Origin: SAR324 cluster bacterium
GTDB taxonomy: Bacteria; SAR324; XYD2-FULL-50-16; HCM1
Assembly (NCBI GenBank): GCA_002995645.1
Contig: PUHO01000005.1
Span: forward strand, 62,159 to 126,158
DNA length: 64,000 nucleotides
Reading direction: 5' to 3'
In this document: positions 44,228-53,922 of the stretch, piece by piece
How positions within the stretch are numbered: the first letter of the stretch is position 1
Layout: each line of letters starts with the position of its first letter
The notes under the pieces: generated by a model
What the model saw: only the letters and a program-made list of their open reading frames with translations
The model's database searches: none
What the model was told of the DNA's origin: nothing
Made by a program: the position numbers and the translations under genes

Positions 44228-47170
44228 TTATTTAACTGTAACCGCTTTTGGAAGCGCCATTTTTATTGGTTCATGCCAGACTTTTTGTTGTAATAATGTT
44301 TTCTTTACTACGGCTTGTTTCAAAATAGATTTTTTGACTCTATCCCCTTTAGCATAGCCATAAACTGCTAGTTGCCTTTGATTTTTTGCAGATAACATTT
44401 TTGATACTACTGTTTTCACATCTTGCAAAGAATAAGGTTTAAGTACGGCAGCTAGTTTTTTTCGCCTATTAAAATCAAATCGTTGCATTGTAATTTCTTG
44501 CCAATCTTCAGTAAAATACGATTCAAGAGAAAGATGTAAATCTTCTGTTAGTGCATGTAGCATTGTTTTTTTAACTACTGTAAAAGCTGCTTTTTGCTTA
44601 GCTAAACTTGCCTGATTCTTTTGTAAAAACAGATCGACTCGTTGTTGCAAATAAAGCGGTTTTTTCTTAGATTGAATCAAAAAACCTAGCAATATATGAT
44701 CTATATAAGCTTGTTGCGTTACTTGAACAATATACCCAAGCTGTTCTTTTGTTCTTAACTGTTGAAAAAACGGTTGTCCAATCATATTATTATATAAAGC
44801 AACGCCAAGACGCTGTTTCATTGTTGGTTTTTGTATATAATAAATACGGAACAAAGCACGATTGACGTCTTTTGTTCTTCTAACGGCAATGGTTGTTTTT
44901 CCTTGTGGCACAACTAAATAAGCGCTTGTTGTCATATTATCCCGTGCACCACTAGCGCCAAGCTTCGTTTCTAGTTGCGTATATAACTGTTTCGCAAAGG
45001 TCGGTTGTACACTGCCTTCTACAAAAACAATATAATGTTTTTTACTAAATAAAGTAGGCATAAATTGTTTTAAATCGGCAAACTTAATTTTAGATAACGC
45101 CTTTGCAAGTTCTTGATGAGAAAATTCATGTTTACGTACTAACATATTAGTTTCAAAAATCACTTGCTTATATGCCGGTTCAAAAGCTGCATTTTTAAAT
45201 TCTTGCATACTTGCTTGCTTACTTAACTCAAACAAGCGTTGCATGTTTTTCATCTTTTTAACAGTAATAAAAGAACTTAAAATATTATCAAATAAAAGAG
45301 GTTGTTTTTCAGCAAAGCCACTTAAAGAAATATAAATTCCTTTATCATTATCTAAAGAAATATTATAGTATAAACCGGCTGCCTCGGCAGCTACCATTTT
45401 CCTTTGCAAAGAAAGGGAGACCATTTTTTTATATAAATAAGTCAAGATAGTATGTTGCGCCGTATCATATGAATTAGGTAGTGAAATACGAACTTTAACG
45501 TAACTAGTCGGTTTACGGAACTTGTTATTATATCTATACCAAAGCTGTCCTTTACTCGCCACAGAAAGCAACGACGGTTTAGCGTCTAACTTAGGTTTAT
45601 CATTTACTTGTAAACGTTCCGGAATAAATTCATTTTTTTGCGGAACTTGAAACGAAGCTAGGCTTGTTTTATATAACTTGCTCTCTGTTTGTATTTTGTG
45701 CGTTTGTTTTTGTACTTTATATTGTACTTTGTACCAACGATCTGTTTTGAAACTGGCTAGGTCTTTTTTATTTTGTTTAAACATAGCATATACGTACATA
45801 TTCTTTGGCGTTATCGCCTTTAATATGTTTTGCAATTTTGCATCGTCATACTTTGCATACATAGAAGGGAAAATAATTAAATCTTCCGGATTAACATAGC
45901 GCATTGACATAGAAAGAGATATAGCATAACTGGTGCCTACCGGTTTCTCGCCGAACTCTCTATTATTTAAAGCTAATACTTCTTGTTCATGATAATATTC
46001 TTTCCAATCAGCTTGTTTTTTCATTTTCTCTACATAAGCAAAAAATAGATCTATAATTTCTTGCTGATGTTTTAAGCCTGTTCTCGTTAAATCAATCCCC
46101 ACAGTAATAGCGCTTTGATCGCCAACTGTTGTCATTTGATCTAACCCCATTTGAGAGATCCAGCCTTTAGAACGAAGCAAATCTATAACACTGCCTTTTG
46201 ATTCTGTTCCTAAGACGTATGACACTACGCTTAACAATTTATTTTTATATTCTTCTCTTTTAGATTCAATAGGAAACAAAAGAAGTAACGTACGTCTATC
46301 ACCAATCGGATTAATTGTAACGTGGATTGGATCTTTTGTAAAAACCGGTTTTCCTTTCCATGAAGCCGTGGCAACTTTACCGTCTGCAATAGCCGTAAAT
46401 TTGCTTCGTACTTCCTTTTCCAGTGTAGCAAGCGGTTGTTTTGAAATAATCGCTAATTGCATTGCACTTGCTTTATAATGTTCTTTGTAAAAAGCTTTTG
46501 CCGCCTTTTGTAAGTCTTCTTTTTTATCTTTTACATTATGATACAAGGTTTCCGTGTTTCCTGTTGCAAATAAATGATACGGATGGTTTGGATTGCCTGT
46601 TGCTTGTATAACGCGAAATAAACGCGACATATCTTGTTGGCTATTTTTTTGATGTTCTGAGCTAACGGCGTTTAATTCTTTTGCAATATAATGGGCGCTC
46701 AAGTTGGGCGAAGCAAACATATCGGCAAAACGACTTAACGCACCGGATAAAGCGTCATCTTGTACAGAGAAAAAGAAGTTTGTATTTTCATGCATTGTAA
46801 AAGCATTAGACGAACCGCCGTGATTAGAAATATACTGCATAAGCGAATCCGGTCCATAGTGCTTACTACCTAAAAATAGCATATGCTCAATAAAATGAGC
46901 TAAACCTTGTCGGTCACTAGGATTGTATATATGTCCGGTATTAACGTTCAAAGAAACGGCCGTTTTTTTTGCATCTACATCAGATACTAATAAAACTTTT
47001 AAATTATTTTTAAGAACAAGGTATTTATACTGCCTTTTATCATATTTACTATGCTTTAAAATCACTGCTTTCGCATATGAATTAGCAGTCATAGCAAAAA
47101 AACATACTATTGTTAATAAATAAAATAAACCTGTTACAAACCGTTTTTTTCCTTGCATTTCAAGCTCCAA
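44228..47170 (-). CDS. Periplasmic M16 metalloprotease (pitrilysin/insulinase type)
   Basis: Zinc protease of 980 residues, the length of protease III (PtrA) and insulin-degrading enzymes. A signal peptide (cleavage near SYA-KA, residue 33) sends it to the periplasm. The inverted zinc motif HFIEH lies at 92-96 and the third ligand E172 is in ELNAVSSEH, 76 residues later, as the family requires. Four M16 repeats appear to follow, with the second half ending in QLGYIVQV-type sequence about residue 830. ATG at 47170 or five codons later (MQGKK) are both possible starts. Confidence 0.93.
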   Translation of the reverse strand: MELEMQGKKRFVTGLFYLLTIVCFFAMTANSYAKAVILKHSKYDKRQYKYLVLKNNLKVLLVSDVDAKKTAVSLNVNTGHIYNPSDRQGLAHFIEHMLFLGSKHYGPDSLMQYISNHGGSSNAFTMHENTNFFFSVQDDALSGALSRFADMFASPNLSAHYIAKELNAVSSEHQKNSQQDMSRLFRVIQATGNPNHPYHLFATGNTETLYHNVKDKKEDLQKAAKAFYKEHYKASAMQLAIISKQPLATLEKEVRSKFTAIADGKVATASWKGKPVFTKDPIHVTINPIGDRRTLLLLFPIESKREEYKNKLLSVVSYVLGTESKGSVIDLLRSKGWISQMGLDQMTTVGDQSAITVGIDLTRTGLKHQQEIIDLFFAYVEKMKKQADWKEYYHEQEVLALNNREFGEKPVGTSYAISLSMSMRYVNPEDLIIFPSMYAKYDDAKLQNILKAITPKNMYVYAMFKQNKKDLASFKTDRWYKVQYKVQKQTHKIQTESKLYKTSLASFQVPQKNEFIPERLQVNDKPKLDAKPSLLSVASKGQLWYRYNNKFRKPTSYVKVRISLPNSYDTAQHTILTYLYKKMVSLSLQRKMVAAEAAGLYYNISLDNDKGIYISLSGFAEKQPLLFDNILSSFITVKKMKNMQRLFELSKQASMQEFKNAAFEPAYKQVIFETNMLVRKHEFSHQELAKALSKIKFADLKQFMPTLFSKKHYIVFVEGSVQPTFAKQLYTQLETKLGASGARDNMTTSAYLVVPQGKTTIAVRRTKDVNRALFRIYYIQKPTMKQRLGVALYNNMIGQPFFQQLRTKEQLGYIVQVTQQAYIDHILLGFLIQSKKKPLYLQQRVDLFLQKNQASLAKQKAAFTVVKKTMLHALTEDLHLSLESYFTEDWQEITMQRFDFNRRKKLAAVLKPYSLQDVKTVVSKMLSAKNQRQLAVYGYAKGDRVKKSILKQAVVKKTLLQQKVWHEPIKMALPKAVTVK

Positions 47171-47236
47171 TATGATTGACTAGACGCATATAGCGTTAAT
47201 TAAGATTATCGTAGTCTATCATTTACGTATTGATTC

Positions 47237-47569
47237 ATGCAAGTAAAACTTAGGAATCCCGGCTGCTCATTTTGCCGCTACTATAATCCTAGCTTTATGC
47301 TAAGAAAAGAAGCCGTACCAGCAGCTTGCACTTTAAACGCAACCCGTATTCGTTTATACCCTCATAAAAGTTGGAGATGGACAAAGTGCCTTTACCCGTC
47401 CATTAAAAACCGCACTCATTATTGCAAACATTTTAAGTTTAAAGGATTTTCCTATACTATTTTTGCTCTATTCGTTTCTTTTATATACAGACCGGCTTTG
47501 CAAGAAAAACCGGCGTTCTTATATACAATTTGGTGGAGAAAAAAAGAAAAAAAGGACGATCATAAATAA
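47237..47569 (+). CDS. Hypothetical Cys-rich basic protein, 110 aa
   Basis: Not recognised. The first 66 residues carry five cysteines (two in a CSFC pair, then AACT, KCLY and YCKHF), spaced so that a metal site or disulfides could form, and many Arg, Lys and Tyr. The C-terminal 40 residues are hydrophobic then highly basic and could be read-through of non-coding sequence. No ribosome site is seen. It stands alone on the plus strand between two minus-strand genes, so it may be spurious. Confidence 0.4.
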   Translation: MQVKLRNPGCSFCRYYNPSFMLRKEAVPAACTLNATRIRLYPHKSWRWTKCLYPSIKNRTHYCKHFKFKGFSYTIFALFVSFIYRPALQEKPAFLYTIWWRKKEKKDDHK

Positions 47570-47580
47570 CGTAAGGCAAG

Positions 47581-49905
47581 CTAGTTTAGCTCAATCGTTC
47601 CTTTTATATTAGGATCAAACAACAGCTTCTTTGCCACAGGTTGTACGACTAATTTTTGAAAAGCTAGTTTTAGCGGTCTAGCACCAAAGGCGGGATCAAA
47701 ACCTTGCTCTACAATTTTATGTCGCATAGATTCAGACAAATTAACTACAATATCTTTATTTTGCAATTTTGCATTAAGTTCTATTAATTCTTTATTAACT
47801 AGCTTTAAAATAACTTCTTCACTTAATGTTTTATACTCTAAAATAGCATCTAAACGACCAAGTAATTCAGGTTTCAAAAAAGAACGCGGTTCTTTCAAAT
47901 TAGACGTTAGAAACAAGATAGTATTTTTAAAGTCAACTTGTTTACCTTGCGTATCTGTTAACCTTCCTTCGTCTAGGATTTGCAATAAAATATCACTAAA
48001 ATCAATATGCGCTTTTTCTATTTCGTCAAACAAAATCACGCTATACGGTTTCTTACGTATAGCCTCAGTTAAAATACCGCCTTTTTCATAGCCAACATAC
48101 CCCGGAGGAGCGCCGATTAACTTAGCAATAGAATGGGCTTCACTATATTCAGATAAATCTAACGTTAGTAAATGGCTGTTATCACCAAATAAAAAACTAG
48201 CAATTGCTTTTGCCGTTTCCGTTTTCCCTACACCGGACGATCCAAGTAGCAAAAAGCTGCCTAGCGCTCTCGTTGTGTCATGTAAACCGGCGTGCGCTGT
48301 AATGAGATTATCGGCTATAGTCGTTAACGCTTCGTCTTGACCAAGTATACGCTTTTTTAAATACCCTTCTAGTTGTAAAAACTTTTCTTGCCTATCTTGT
48401 AAAATACGTTCAACGTCAATTCCCGTTATCCTTGCAATCACTTCAGCAACATGAATCGACTCTACTTTCCATGAAATTTCATAGCGATCAAGTTCTTTTT
48501 GCCTTTCCGGAATGGTAGCGTGTTTCAAACGAGACGCTTTTTCAAAGTCGCCTGTTTGCTCTGCTTGTTGATATTCAAAATTAAGTTGTTCTAATTCTTT
48601 TTTTAAAGCGGCGACGATCTTTATATCTTTTGTTTTTTCTTCCCACTCTTTCCTATCTATATTAAACTTTTCTTCTAATACAGATATTTCATTTTGTAGC
48701 TGCATATCTTTAGGTCTAGCCGCAGCTAGCACTTTCTTACTACGAATCAAGCTTTCTTGCTCTTCTAACTCAGGCGGCTTTAATTCAGCGCTAAACTTAA
48801 GCGCCGCACAAGCTTCGTCAAGCGCGTCAATTGCTTTATCCGGTAAAAAACGGGACGTAATGAATTGTTGAGAAAAATAAACGGCAGCAACAATAGCGGC
48901 GTCGGAAACCTCTACTTGATGATGTATTTCTAGTTTTTCACGTAATCCAATAAGAATTTGAATACTATCTTCTGCAGTCGGTTCTAGTATTTGAATAGAA
49001 TGAAACCGCCTTTCCAGCGCCGAATCGCTTTCAATATAGCGTTTATATTCGTCATAGGTAGTCGCGCCAATGCAATTTAATTCGCCTCTTGCTAATGCCG
49101 GTTTTAATAAATTAGCAATATCTAGCGCGCCGTCCGTTTTACCGGCACCTATAATAAGGTGTATTTCATCTATAAATAAAATAATATTTCTATTATTCTT
49201 TTTTATAAATGAAAGTAGTTCAGTAATACGTTCCTCAAACTCACCTCTATACTTTGTTCCCGCCATGAGCGAACCCATATTCAACGAATATACAGTTTTA
49301 CCTTGTATGGATTCAGGCACTTGCTTTTGTTCTATTAAACCAACAAAGCCTTCTACAATAGCGGTTTTTCCCACTCCGGGCAAACCAATTAATACGGGAT
49401 TATTCTTTGTTCTGCGACTTAAGATTTCTTGCAATCTTCGTATTTCTTGAGCACGTCCAATAACAGGATCTAACTTGCCGGCTTGAAACCGTTCGTTCAA
49501 ATTATCAAGAAAAGCAGGCACTTCTGCTTCTTGATCTTGTCCCTCTATGGGTTCAATTTGTAACGTAGGGAAATACTGTTTTATATGTTTGACTAAGTCA
49601 ACTTCTTGGATAAGATCGCGTCCTTGCTCTATAGCATGAGACATAGCAAGAGTAATCCACTCGGAAAGCGAAGAAGACGCCTTCAACTGCGCAAGATCTT
49701 GCGGTTTATCCAGCGTTGGAAGCGATTCAAGTAGTTGTATAATAGTGTTTTCTTCTGATTGCAAATATTTTGAAGCAACACTCTTTGGCGTCTTTAAAAG
49801 ACCGTATAATAAATGTATTGGTGATAATTCACTGTTTTTTCTTTGAATAGCTTGTGACTGAGCTAAGGTCATTGCTTTCGTCACAGTTTCATCAAATCGT
49901 TCCAT
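47581..49905 (-). CDS. clpB: AAA+ disaggregase ClpB (compact form)
   Basis: Hsp100 disaggregase that works with DnaK. The 774 residues have a Clp N domain (1-135), AAA1 (Walker A GLPGVGKT near 178, Walker B LFIDEIH), a coiled-coil M domain (about 395-495) and AAA2 (GSSGVGKT near 556, LFDEIEKAH). The M domain with RPKDMQLQNEISVLEEKF and the absence of an IGF/IGL ClpP-binding loop after AAA2 identify ClpB rather than ClpA or ClpC. It is about 80 residues shorter than E. coli ClpB, with small losses in the N-terminal linker and the M domain. It follows frr by 33 bp. Confidence 0.92.
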   Translation of the reverse strand: MERFDETVTKAMTLAQSQAIQRKNSELSPIHLLYGLLKTPKSVASKYLQSEENTIIQLLESLPTLDKPQDLAQLKASSSLSEWITLAMSHAIEQGRDLIQEVDLVKHIKQYFPTLQIEPIEGQDQEAEVPAFLDNLNERFQAGKLDPVIGRAQEIRRLQEILSRRTKNNPVLIGLPGVGKTAIVEGFVGLIEQKQVPESIQGKTVYSLNMGSLMAGTKYRGEFEERITELLSFIKKNNRNIILFIDEIHLIIGAGKTDGALDIANLLKPALARGELNCIGATTYDEYKRYIESDSALERRFHSIQILEPTAEDSIQILIGLREKLEIHHQVEVSDAAIVAAVYFSQQFITSRFLPDKAIDALDEACAALKFSAELKPPELEEQESLIRSKKVLAAARPKDMQLQNEISVLEEKFNIDRKEWEEKTKDIKIVAALKKELEQLNFEYQQAEQTGDFEKASRLKHATIPERQKELDRYEISWKVESIHVAEVIARITGIDVERILQDRQEKFLQLEGYLKKRILGQDEALTTIADNLITAHAGLHDTTRALGSFLLLGSSGVGKTETAKAIASFLFGDNSHLLTLDLSEYSEAHSIAKLIGAPPGYVGYEKGGILTEAIRKKPYSVILFDEIEKAHIDFSDILLQILDEGRLTDTQGKQVDFKNTILFLTSNLKEPRSFLKPELLGRLDAILEYKTLSEEVILKLVNKELIELNAKLQNKDIVVNLSESMRHKIVEQGFDPAFGARPLKLAFQKLVVQPVAKKLLFDPNIKGTIELN

Positions 49906-49938
49906 TTATTTTCTCTATGAACTGTTTACGTTACCTAA

Positions 49939-50484
49939 TTAAAAAGTCAGCAATTCTTTTTCTTTTTTGCTAGCTAGTTCGTCAATAGTAACAATAAACT
50001 TATCTGTCATTTTTTGGACTTTATCCTTACCTTGTTTTTCTTCGTCTTCACTTACTGAATCGTCTTTTTTCAATTCGTCGTTAATATCACGTCTAACGTT
50101 ACGGACTGATACTCTTGCTTCTTCAGCAAGTTTCTTAACTTGCTTAACAAGATCTTTACGTCTTTCTTCACTAAGTGCCGGAATAGGCAAGCGAATAACG
50201 TTACCATCATTTTGCGGTGTAATGCCGAGATCTGCCTTAAGAATCGCCTTTTCAATTATAGAAAGCAAATTCTTTTCCCAAGGAGCTATAACTAACAGTT
50301 GCGCTTCTGGTGCGCTAACATTTCCCACTTGAGCAAGAGCCGTCGGCGTTCCATAGTAATCAATACTAATATCGTCTAATAACGCAGGAGTAGCTCTTCC
50401 CGCTCTGATTTTTAATAAAGTTTTTTCAAAAAAATCAATTACCTTCTGCATTCTTACTTGCGCTTTTTGCTCTATACTCGACAT
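49939..50484 (-). CDS. frr: Ribosome recycling factor
   Basis: Splits post-termination ribosomes with EF-G. The 181 residues match the family throughout: KTLLKIRAGRATPALLDDI, YYGTPTALAQVGNVSAPE, IRLPIPALSEERRKDLVK and VRNVRRDINDELKK. Often frr follows pyrH-tsf; here it precedes clpB instead and the usual neighbours are absent. Confidence 0.96.
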   Translation of the reverse strand: MSSIEQKAQVRMQKVIDFFEKTLLKIRAGRATPALLDDISIDYYGTPTALAQVGNVSAPEAQLLVIAPWEKNLLSIIEKAILKADLGITPQNDGNVIRLPIPALSEERRKDLVKQVKKLAEEARVSVRNVRRDINDELKKDDSVSEDEEKQGKDKVQKMTDKFIVTIDELASKKEKELLTF

Positions 50485-50567
50485 ATCTACCTTTGATGAT
50501 AAACGTTATTATTGTACTTTGTTTTTTATTATTTAATTAGTACTATACAAAAAAATTAATCAAAAAC

Positions 50568-52649
50568 CTAGCTTTGCTCTACAAACGTAACTTCATATTG
50601 TTTACCTTCTCTAGTAACAATAAGTTGTTCCCCTGCTAGCTTAGCCGTAACCGCTCGATCTTGATTCAATTTAGACGGAACAAGTAGCGTAACAATAGAA
50701 TGTTTCTTCTTTGCTTTAAACTCTGTTCTTACATGGCTATGTACGTCTAAGTCTTCAAATTCTTTTGGATTCACTTCACCAAAACCGATTACATATTCTA
50801 CTGATTCTATATTTTCTTGTTCTGTAAGAAAAGAAACGTCTAATTTACTTTTTTCGCCTTTAATAGTAAACCCTTTTTCTTTCGTGTCAGCACTAAAAGT
50901 AGTATGCATTAACCAAGTAATAGTTTGTTCGTCTGTTGTTTCCACAATATCACGTATAACAAAAACGTCACCTTCTATAGAATGGATTTCTCGTTTACAC
51001 GATTTAATACTAGGTACATGAAAACGATATGCTTCTGTTGCATCACCAACAAGAAAAGGCACGTTTTTATTTTCATCATACGACGTAATTTTACCTGCTG
51101 CATCTAAACAATTTTGATCTTTATGCGTTTTGCTAGACGTTGCGTTCTCGCCGTATTGACCTTTGCCACCAATTAAAATTAAATTTTTTGAACATGTTTG
51201 TCTACGCCATTTTAAATGCATATCCACGCCGTAACCACCGTAATAACCGGTAATAGCCGCTAACGTTTCTCCATAAGCATGTAAAGTAAACGCATTTTGA
51301 TCGCCATGTGAATGGCTAATTGATCCAAAAGGACTAGATTTAAAAATCAAATGAACGTGCTCTTCTTTATTAGGCATATCTTTGTGAAATGCTGCCCAGC
51401 CCACTTCAGGGAATACTTTCAAATAAGGATCTGCTTGTGGTTTTTCTTCTTTTAGCTCTTCGCACAAATGACCAAAACGTAATGTGTCATAGTTAAAATC
51501 CCACCAGCCATAATTATAAAATTTACTTTCTGCGTCTTTATCTCTTGCTTTTAGTTGGTTAAAGTACCACATATATACAGGATTATTACTAAGAGAAGAA
51601 AACACGCGTAAATTATACGCTAATTTTAACCCCGGCAAATCACCTATACTAGATTGATCGCAAAAGCTAGCTCGTCTTGAATGTACCGGCATACAATTTA
51701 AAATAAAAGCGCCTGTATTTCTATAAAACTCTTTTTGATATAAATCAATTCCTATATAACCTTTAACATAATCAAACGCTTCTGTAAGAACGGCCATTGC
51801 CGTATTCCAATAGTCGGCTCCTTCCGCCCAAGCGCCGTCTCTTCCTCCCCAAGGCGGATATTGTCCGGCATAGTATTTTAAAGCGTATGCTAAATATTCT
51901 TTTGCTTTATCATATTCTCCATATAAAGCAATACAACAAGGAACAACTACACTACTAATACTACGAACGCCATGACTATTTAACGGATTTTCAGTAAGCT
52001 GAATTTCATTATATAAATGATCGATGACTTCTTCTAAGCGAATAATAATACGATCTTTTATTTTTGCTCTTTCTTCGTCGGTTAATTTTTCATATAACCA
52101 ATCGTAGCCCCAAGCTAAAGCAGCAACCACGCGAAAAGCAGCTTCATCGTTATACGCTCTTGACGTTGCGCCTTGCGGATCATATTCTGCAAGAGATAGC
52201 AACCATGCTTTTGCCGTGTTAAAAGCATCAATATTTTTTTCTATTTTAGCAATAATAGATAGATTACGAACTACGTTTAACGATTCTTGGCAAGCAATAT
52301 ACATTCTTCTCCAATAAGGACGCCATAAACGAGTTTCTTTAACTGTCTCAGGTGGATATACTGACGGTGCTTCATGCGGCTCTACGCCAATCCATTTTTG
52401 TTGCGCCTTAATAAAATCTTGCCAAGAACAATAATTTACGTCTTGTTTGATCTTTTCTTTAAAAGCAGGAATCTCTTTTGCTTTCATGAATAATCTTGGA
52501 TGAGCTAAAGGCAAACCTTCAAGGGCAGTCAAATCAACGTCCATTTTTTCTACTTGTATAGGCAATCCACTTAACTTATTACCGGCAGATAAATCGTTAA
52601 GGCGCTTAATTTCTCTAATTCTTTTTTCGTTATCTGTTTGTGTACTCAT
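50568..52649 (-). CDS. Heparinase II/III-fold polysaccharide lyase, PL15-like (oligoalginate/uronide lyase)
   Basis: A 693-residue cytoplasmic lyase (no signal peptide) expected to cut uronic-acid oligomers by beta-elimination. An N-terminal alpha/alpha-toroid (about 45-400, DUF4962-type) is followed by a beta-sheet heparinase II/III domain (about 410-690). Candidate catalytic residues are N224 and H226 in NPLNSHGVRS, Y280 in GADYW, and H446/H448 with D450 in ISHSHGDQNAF, a layout like PL15 exo-lyases. Linkage with a PL17-like lyase, an SDR and an SSS symporter suggests alginate oligomers; heparin-like uronides remain possible. Confidence 0.78.
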   Translation of the reverse strand: MSTQTDNEKRIREIKRLNDLSAGNKLSGLPIQVEKMDVDLTALEGLPLAHPRLFMKAKEIPAFKEKIKQDVNYCSWQDFIKAQQKWIGVEPHEAPSVYPPETVKETRLWRPYWRRMYIACQESLNVVRNLSIIAKIEKNIDAFNTAKAWLLSLAEYDPQGATSRAYNDEAAFRVVAALAWGYDWLYEKLTDEERAKIKDRIIIRLEEVIDHLYNEIQLTENPLNSHGVRSISSVVVPCCIALYGEYDKAKEYLAYALKYYAGQYPPWGGRDGAWAEGADYWNTAMAVLTEAFDYVKGYIGIDLYQKEFYRNTGAFILNCMPVHSRRASFCDQSSIGDLPGLKLAYNLRVFSSLSNNPVYMWYFNQLKARDKDAESKFYNYGWWDFNYDTLRFGHLCEELKEEKPQADPYLKVFPEVGWAAFHKDMPNKEEHVHLIFKSSPFGSISHSHGDQNAFTLHAYGETLAAITGYYGGYGVDMHLKWRRQTCSKNLILIGGKGQYGENATSSKTHKDQNCLDAAGKITSYDENKNVPFLVGDATEAYRFHVPSIKSCKREIHSIEGDVFVIRDIVETTDEQTITWLMHTTFSADTKEKGFTIKGEKSKLDVSFLTEQENIESVEYVIGFGEVNPKEFEDLDVHSHVRTEFKAKKKHSIVTLLVPSKLNQDRAVTAKLAGEQLIVTREGKQYEVTFVEQS

Positions 52650-52755
52650 AATTATTAGTGCTAAAATTTATATTTATATTACATTGTACTCCAAATTAAA
52701 CGTATACTACCTTTCAATTTGAAGCACAACTTAGTTTACTTATATAAAAACGCGA

Positions 52756-53520
52756 TTACGGCGTAAATTCCATACCACCGTTAACGTCAAGTAAAGCACC
52801 GGTAAGATATCCACTTGCTGCATTAGAAGCAAAGAATAGAAAAGAAGGAGCTACTTCAGACGGTTCAGCCGGTCTTCCAAGAGGAATAGAAGAAGCAATT
52901 TTAGCTTTTAATTCGTCACTTTTATCATCATGAAATTTTGTATTAATAAAGCCTGGAGCAACAATATTAAAACGAATATTACTAGAGCTTAATTCTTTAA
53001 CCCAAGTTCGTTGCATGTCAGCAACAAATGCTTTAGTTGCACCATAAAGAGAAGCACCTGGACCACCACCGGAACGTCCTGCATTAGAACCGGTAGAAAC
53101 AACGCTTCCACCGTAAGAAGATTTTTTCAAATAAGGAATAGCAGCATTTGTAACAAATACAGCACTACGACAATTCAAATCTGTTACGTGTTCGTAAAAT
53201 TCATCTGTCATTTCACCCATAGCACATCGTCCACCAAGACCGCCTGCATTATTAATTACAACGTCTATACCGCCAAAATCACTAGCAAACTTATCTACTA
53301 CACTCTTACATTCTGCTGAATTTTTAAGATTAGCACTATAATATTGTACTTGTTGCGCACCTGCTGCTTTAACTTGGCTTACTGCGTCATTCGCTTCTGT
53401 TTCCAATCCGTGTAACCCAACTTTTGCACCAAATTTACCTGCTAAAATTGCTGTTGCTAGACCAATTCCTGTAGAAGATCCGGTAATTAATATATTTTTT
53501 CCTTTTAAGTCACTGTACAT
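52756..53520 (-). CDS. SDR oxidoreductase, probable unsaturated-uronate (DEH) reductase
   Basis: A 254-residue classical SDR. The cofactor motif is TGSSTGIGLATA, the structural motif NNAGG, the catalytic Ser in VSTGSN and Tyr/Lys in LYGATKAF. The C-terminus reads NGGMEFTP. FabG-like general reductases look the same, but its place between two uronate lyases and an SSS symporter suggests it reduces 4-deoxy-5-hexoseulose uronate, the lyase product, to 2-keto-3-deoxygluconate. A good AAAGGAC ribosome site precedes the ATG. Confidence 0.8.
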   Translation of the reverse strand: MYSDLKGKNILITGSSTGIGLATAILAGKFGAKVGLHGLETEANDAVSQVKAAGAQQVQYYSANLKNSAECKSVVDKFASDFGGIDVVINNAGGLGGRCAMGEMTDEFYEHVTDLNCRSAVFVTNAAIPYLKKSSYGGSVVSTGSNAGRSGGGPGASLYGATKAFVADMQRTWVKELSSSNIRFNIVAPGFINTKFHDDKSDELKAKIASSIPLGRPAEPSEVAPSFLFFASNAASGYLTGALLDVNGGMEFTP

Positions 53521-53621
53521 AAGTAATGTCCTTTAAAAAAATGTGTTGTTATTAAATTCATTATAAATTATGAATTATATTTTATTCTAAACTAAAGAAT
53601 AATTTTTTATATCAAATTATA

Positions 53622-53651
53622 ATTATAAAATTATTTAATCTAAAAAGTCAA
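53622..53651 (-). promoter_or_regulatory. Sigma-70-type promoter for the SDR-lyase side of the uronide locus
   Basis: On the minus strand TTGACT, 18-bp spacer, TATAAT, about 100 bp before the SDR start. The 53521-53922 gap is very AT-rich and holds this and the opposite promoter; no operator palindrome was recognised. Confidence 0.65.
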
Positions 53652-53753
53652 GCATATAAATTTTTTATAGTACTTATTGCTCTATTCCCTCAATGTAACA
53701 CAAAATAAAACTAAGTTTGAATTACTTTTATATAGTAAATAATAATATTATTA

Positions 53754-53783
53754 TTGACTTTATTTTTTTTATGGTTTTATATA
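53754..53783 (+). promoter_or_regulatory. Sigma-70-type promoter for the symporter-lyase side of the uronide locus
   Basis: TTGACT, 18-bp spacer, TATATA, giving a leader of about 130 bases before the symporter ATG at 53923. It shares the TTGACT and the 18-bp spacing with the divergent promoter. Confidence 0.6.
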
Positions 53784-53922
53784 TTAGGAAAGTGCTTTTT
53801 ATAACTTGCTTATATAATTCTCTTATACATACCTATATACTTAAGATATAACACTAGTTGCACTTTGCTATATACTAAATAAACTTACTAAATAATTTAT
53901 TGATTTTTAATGGAGTATACTA

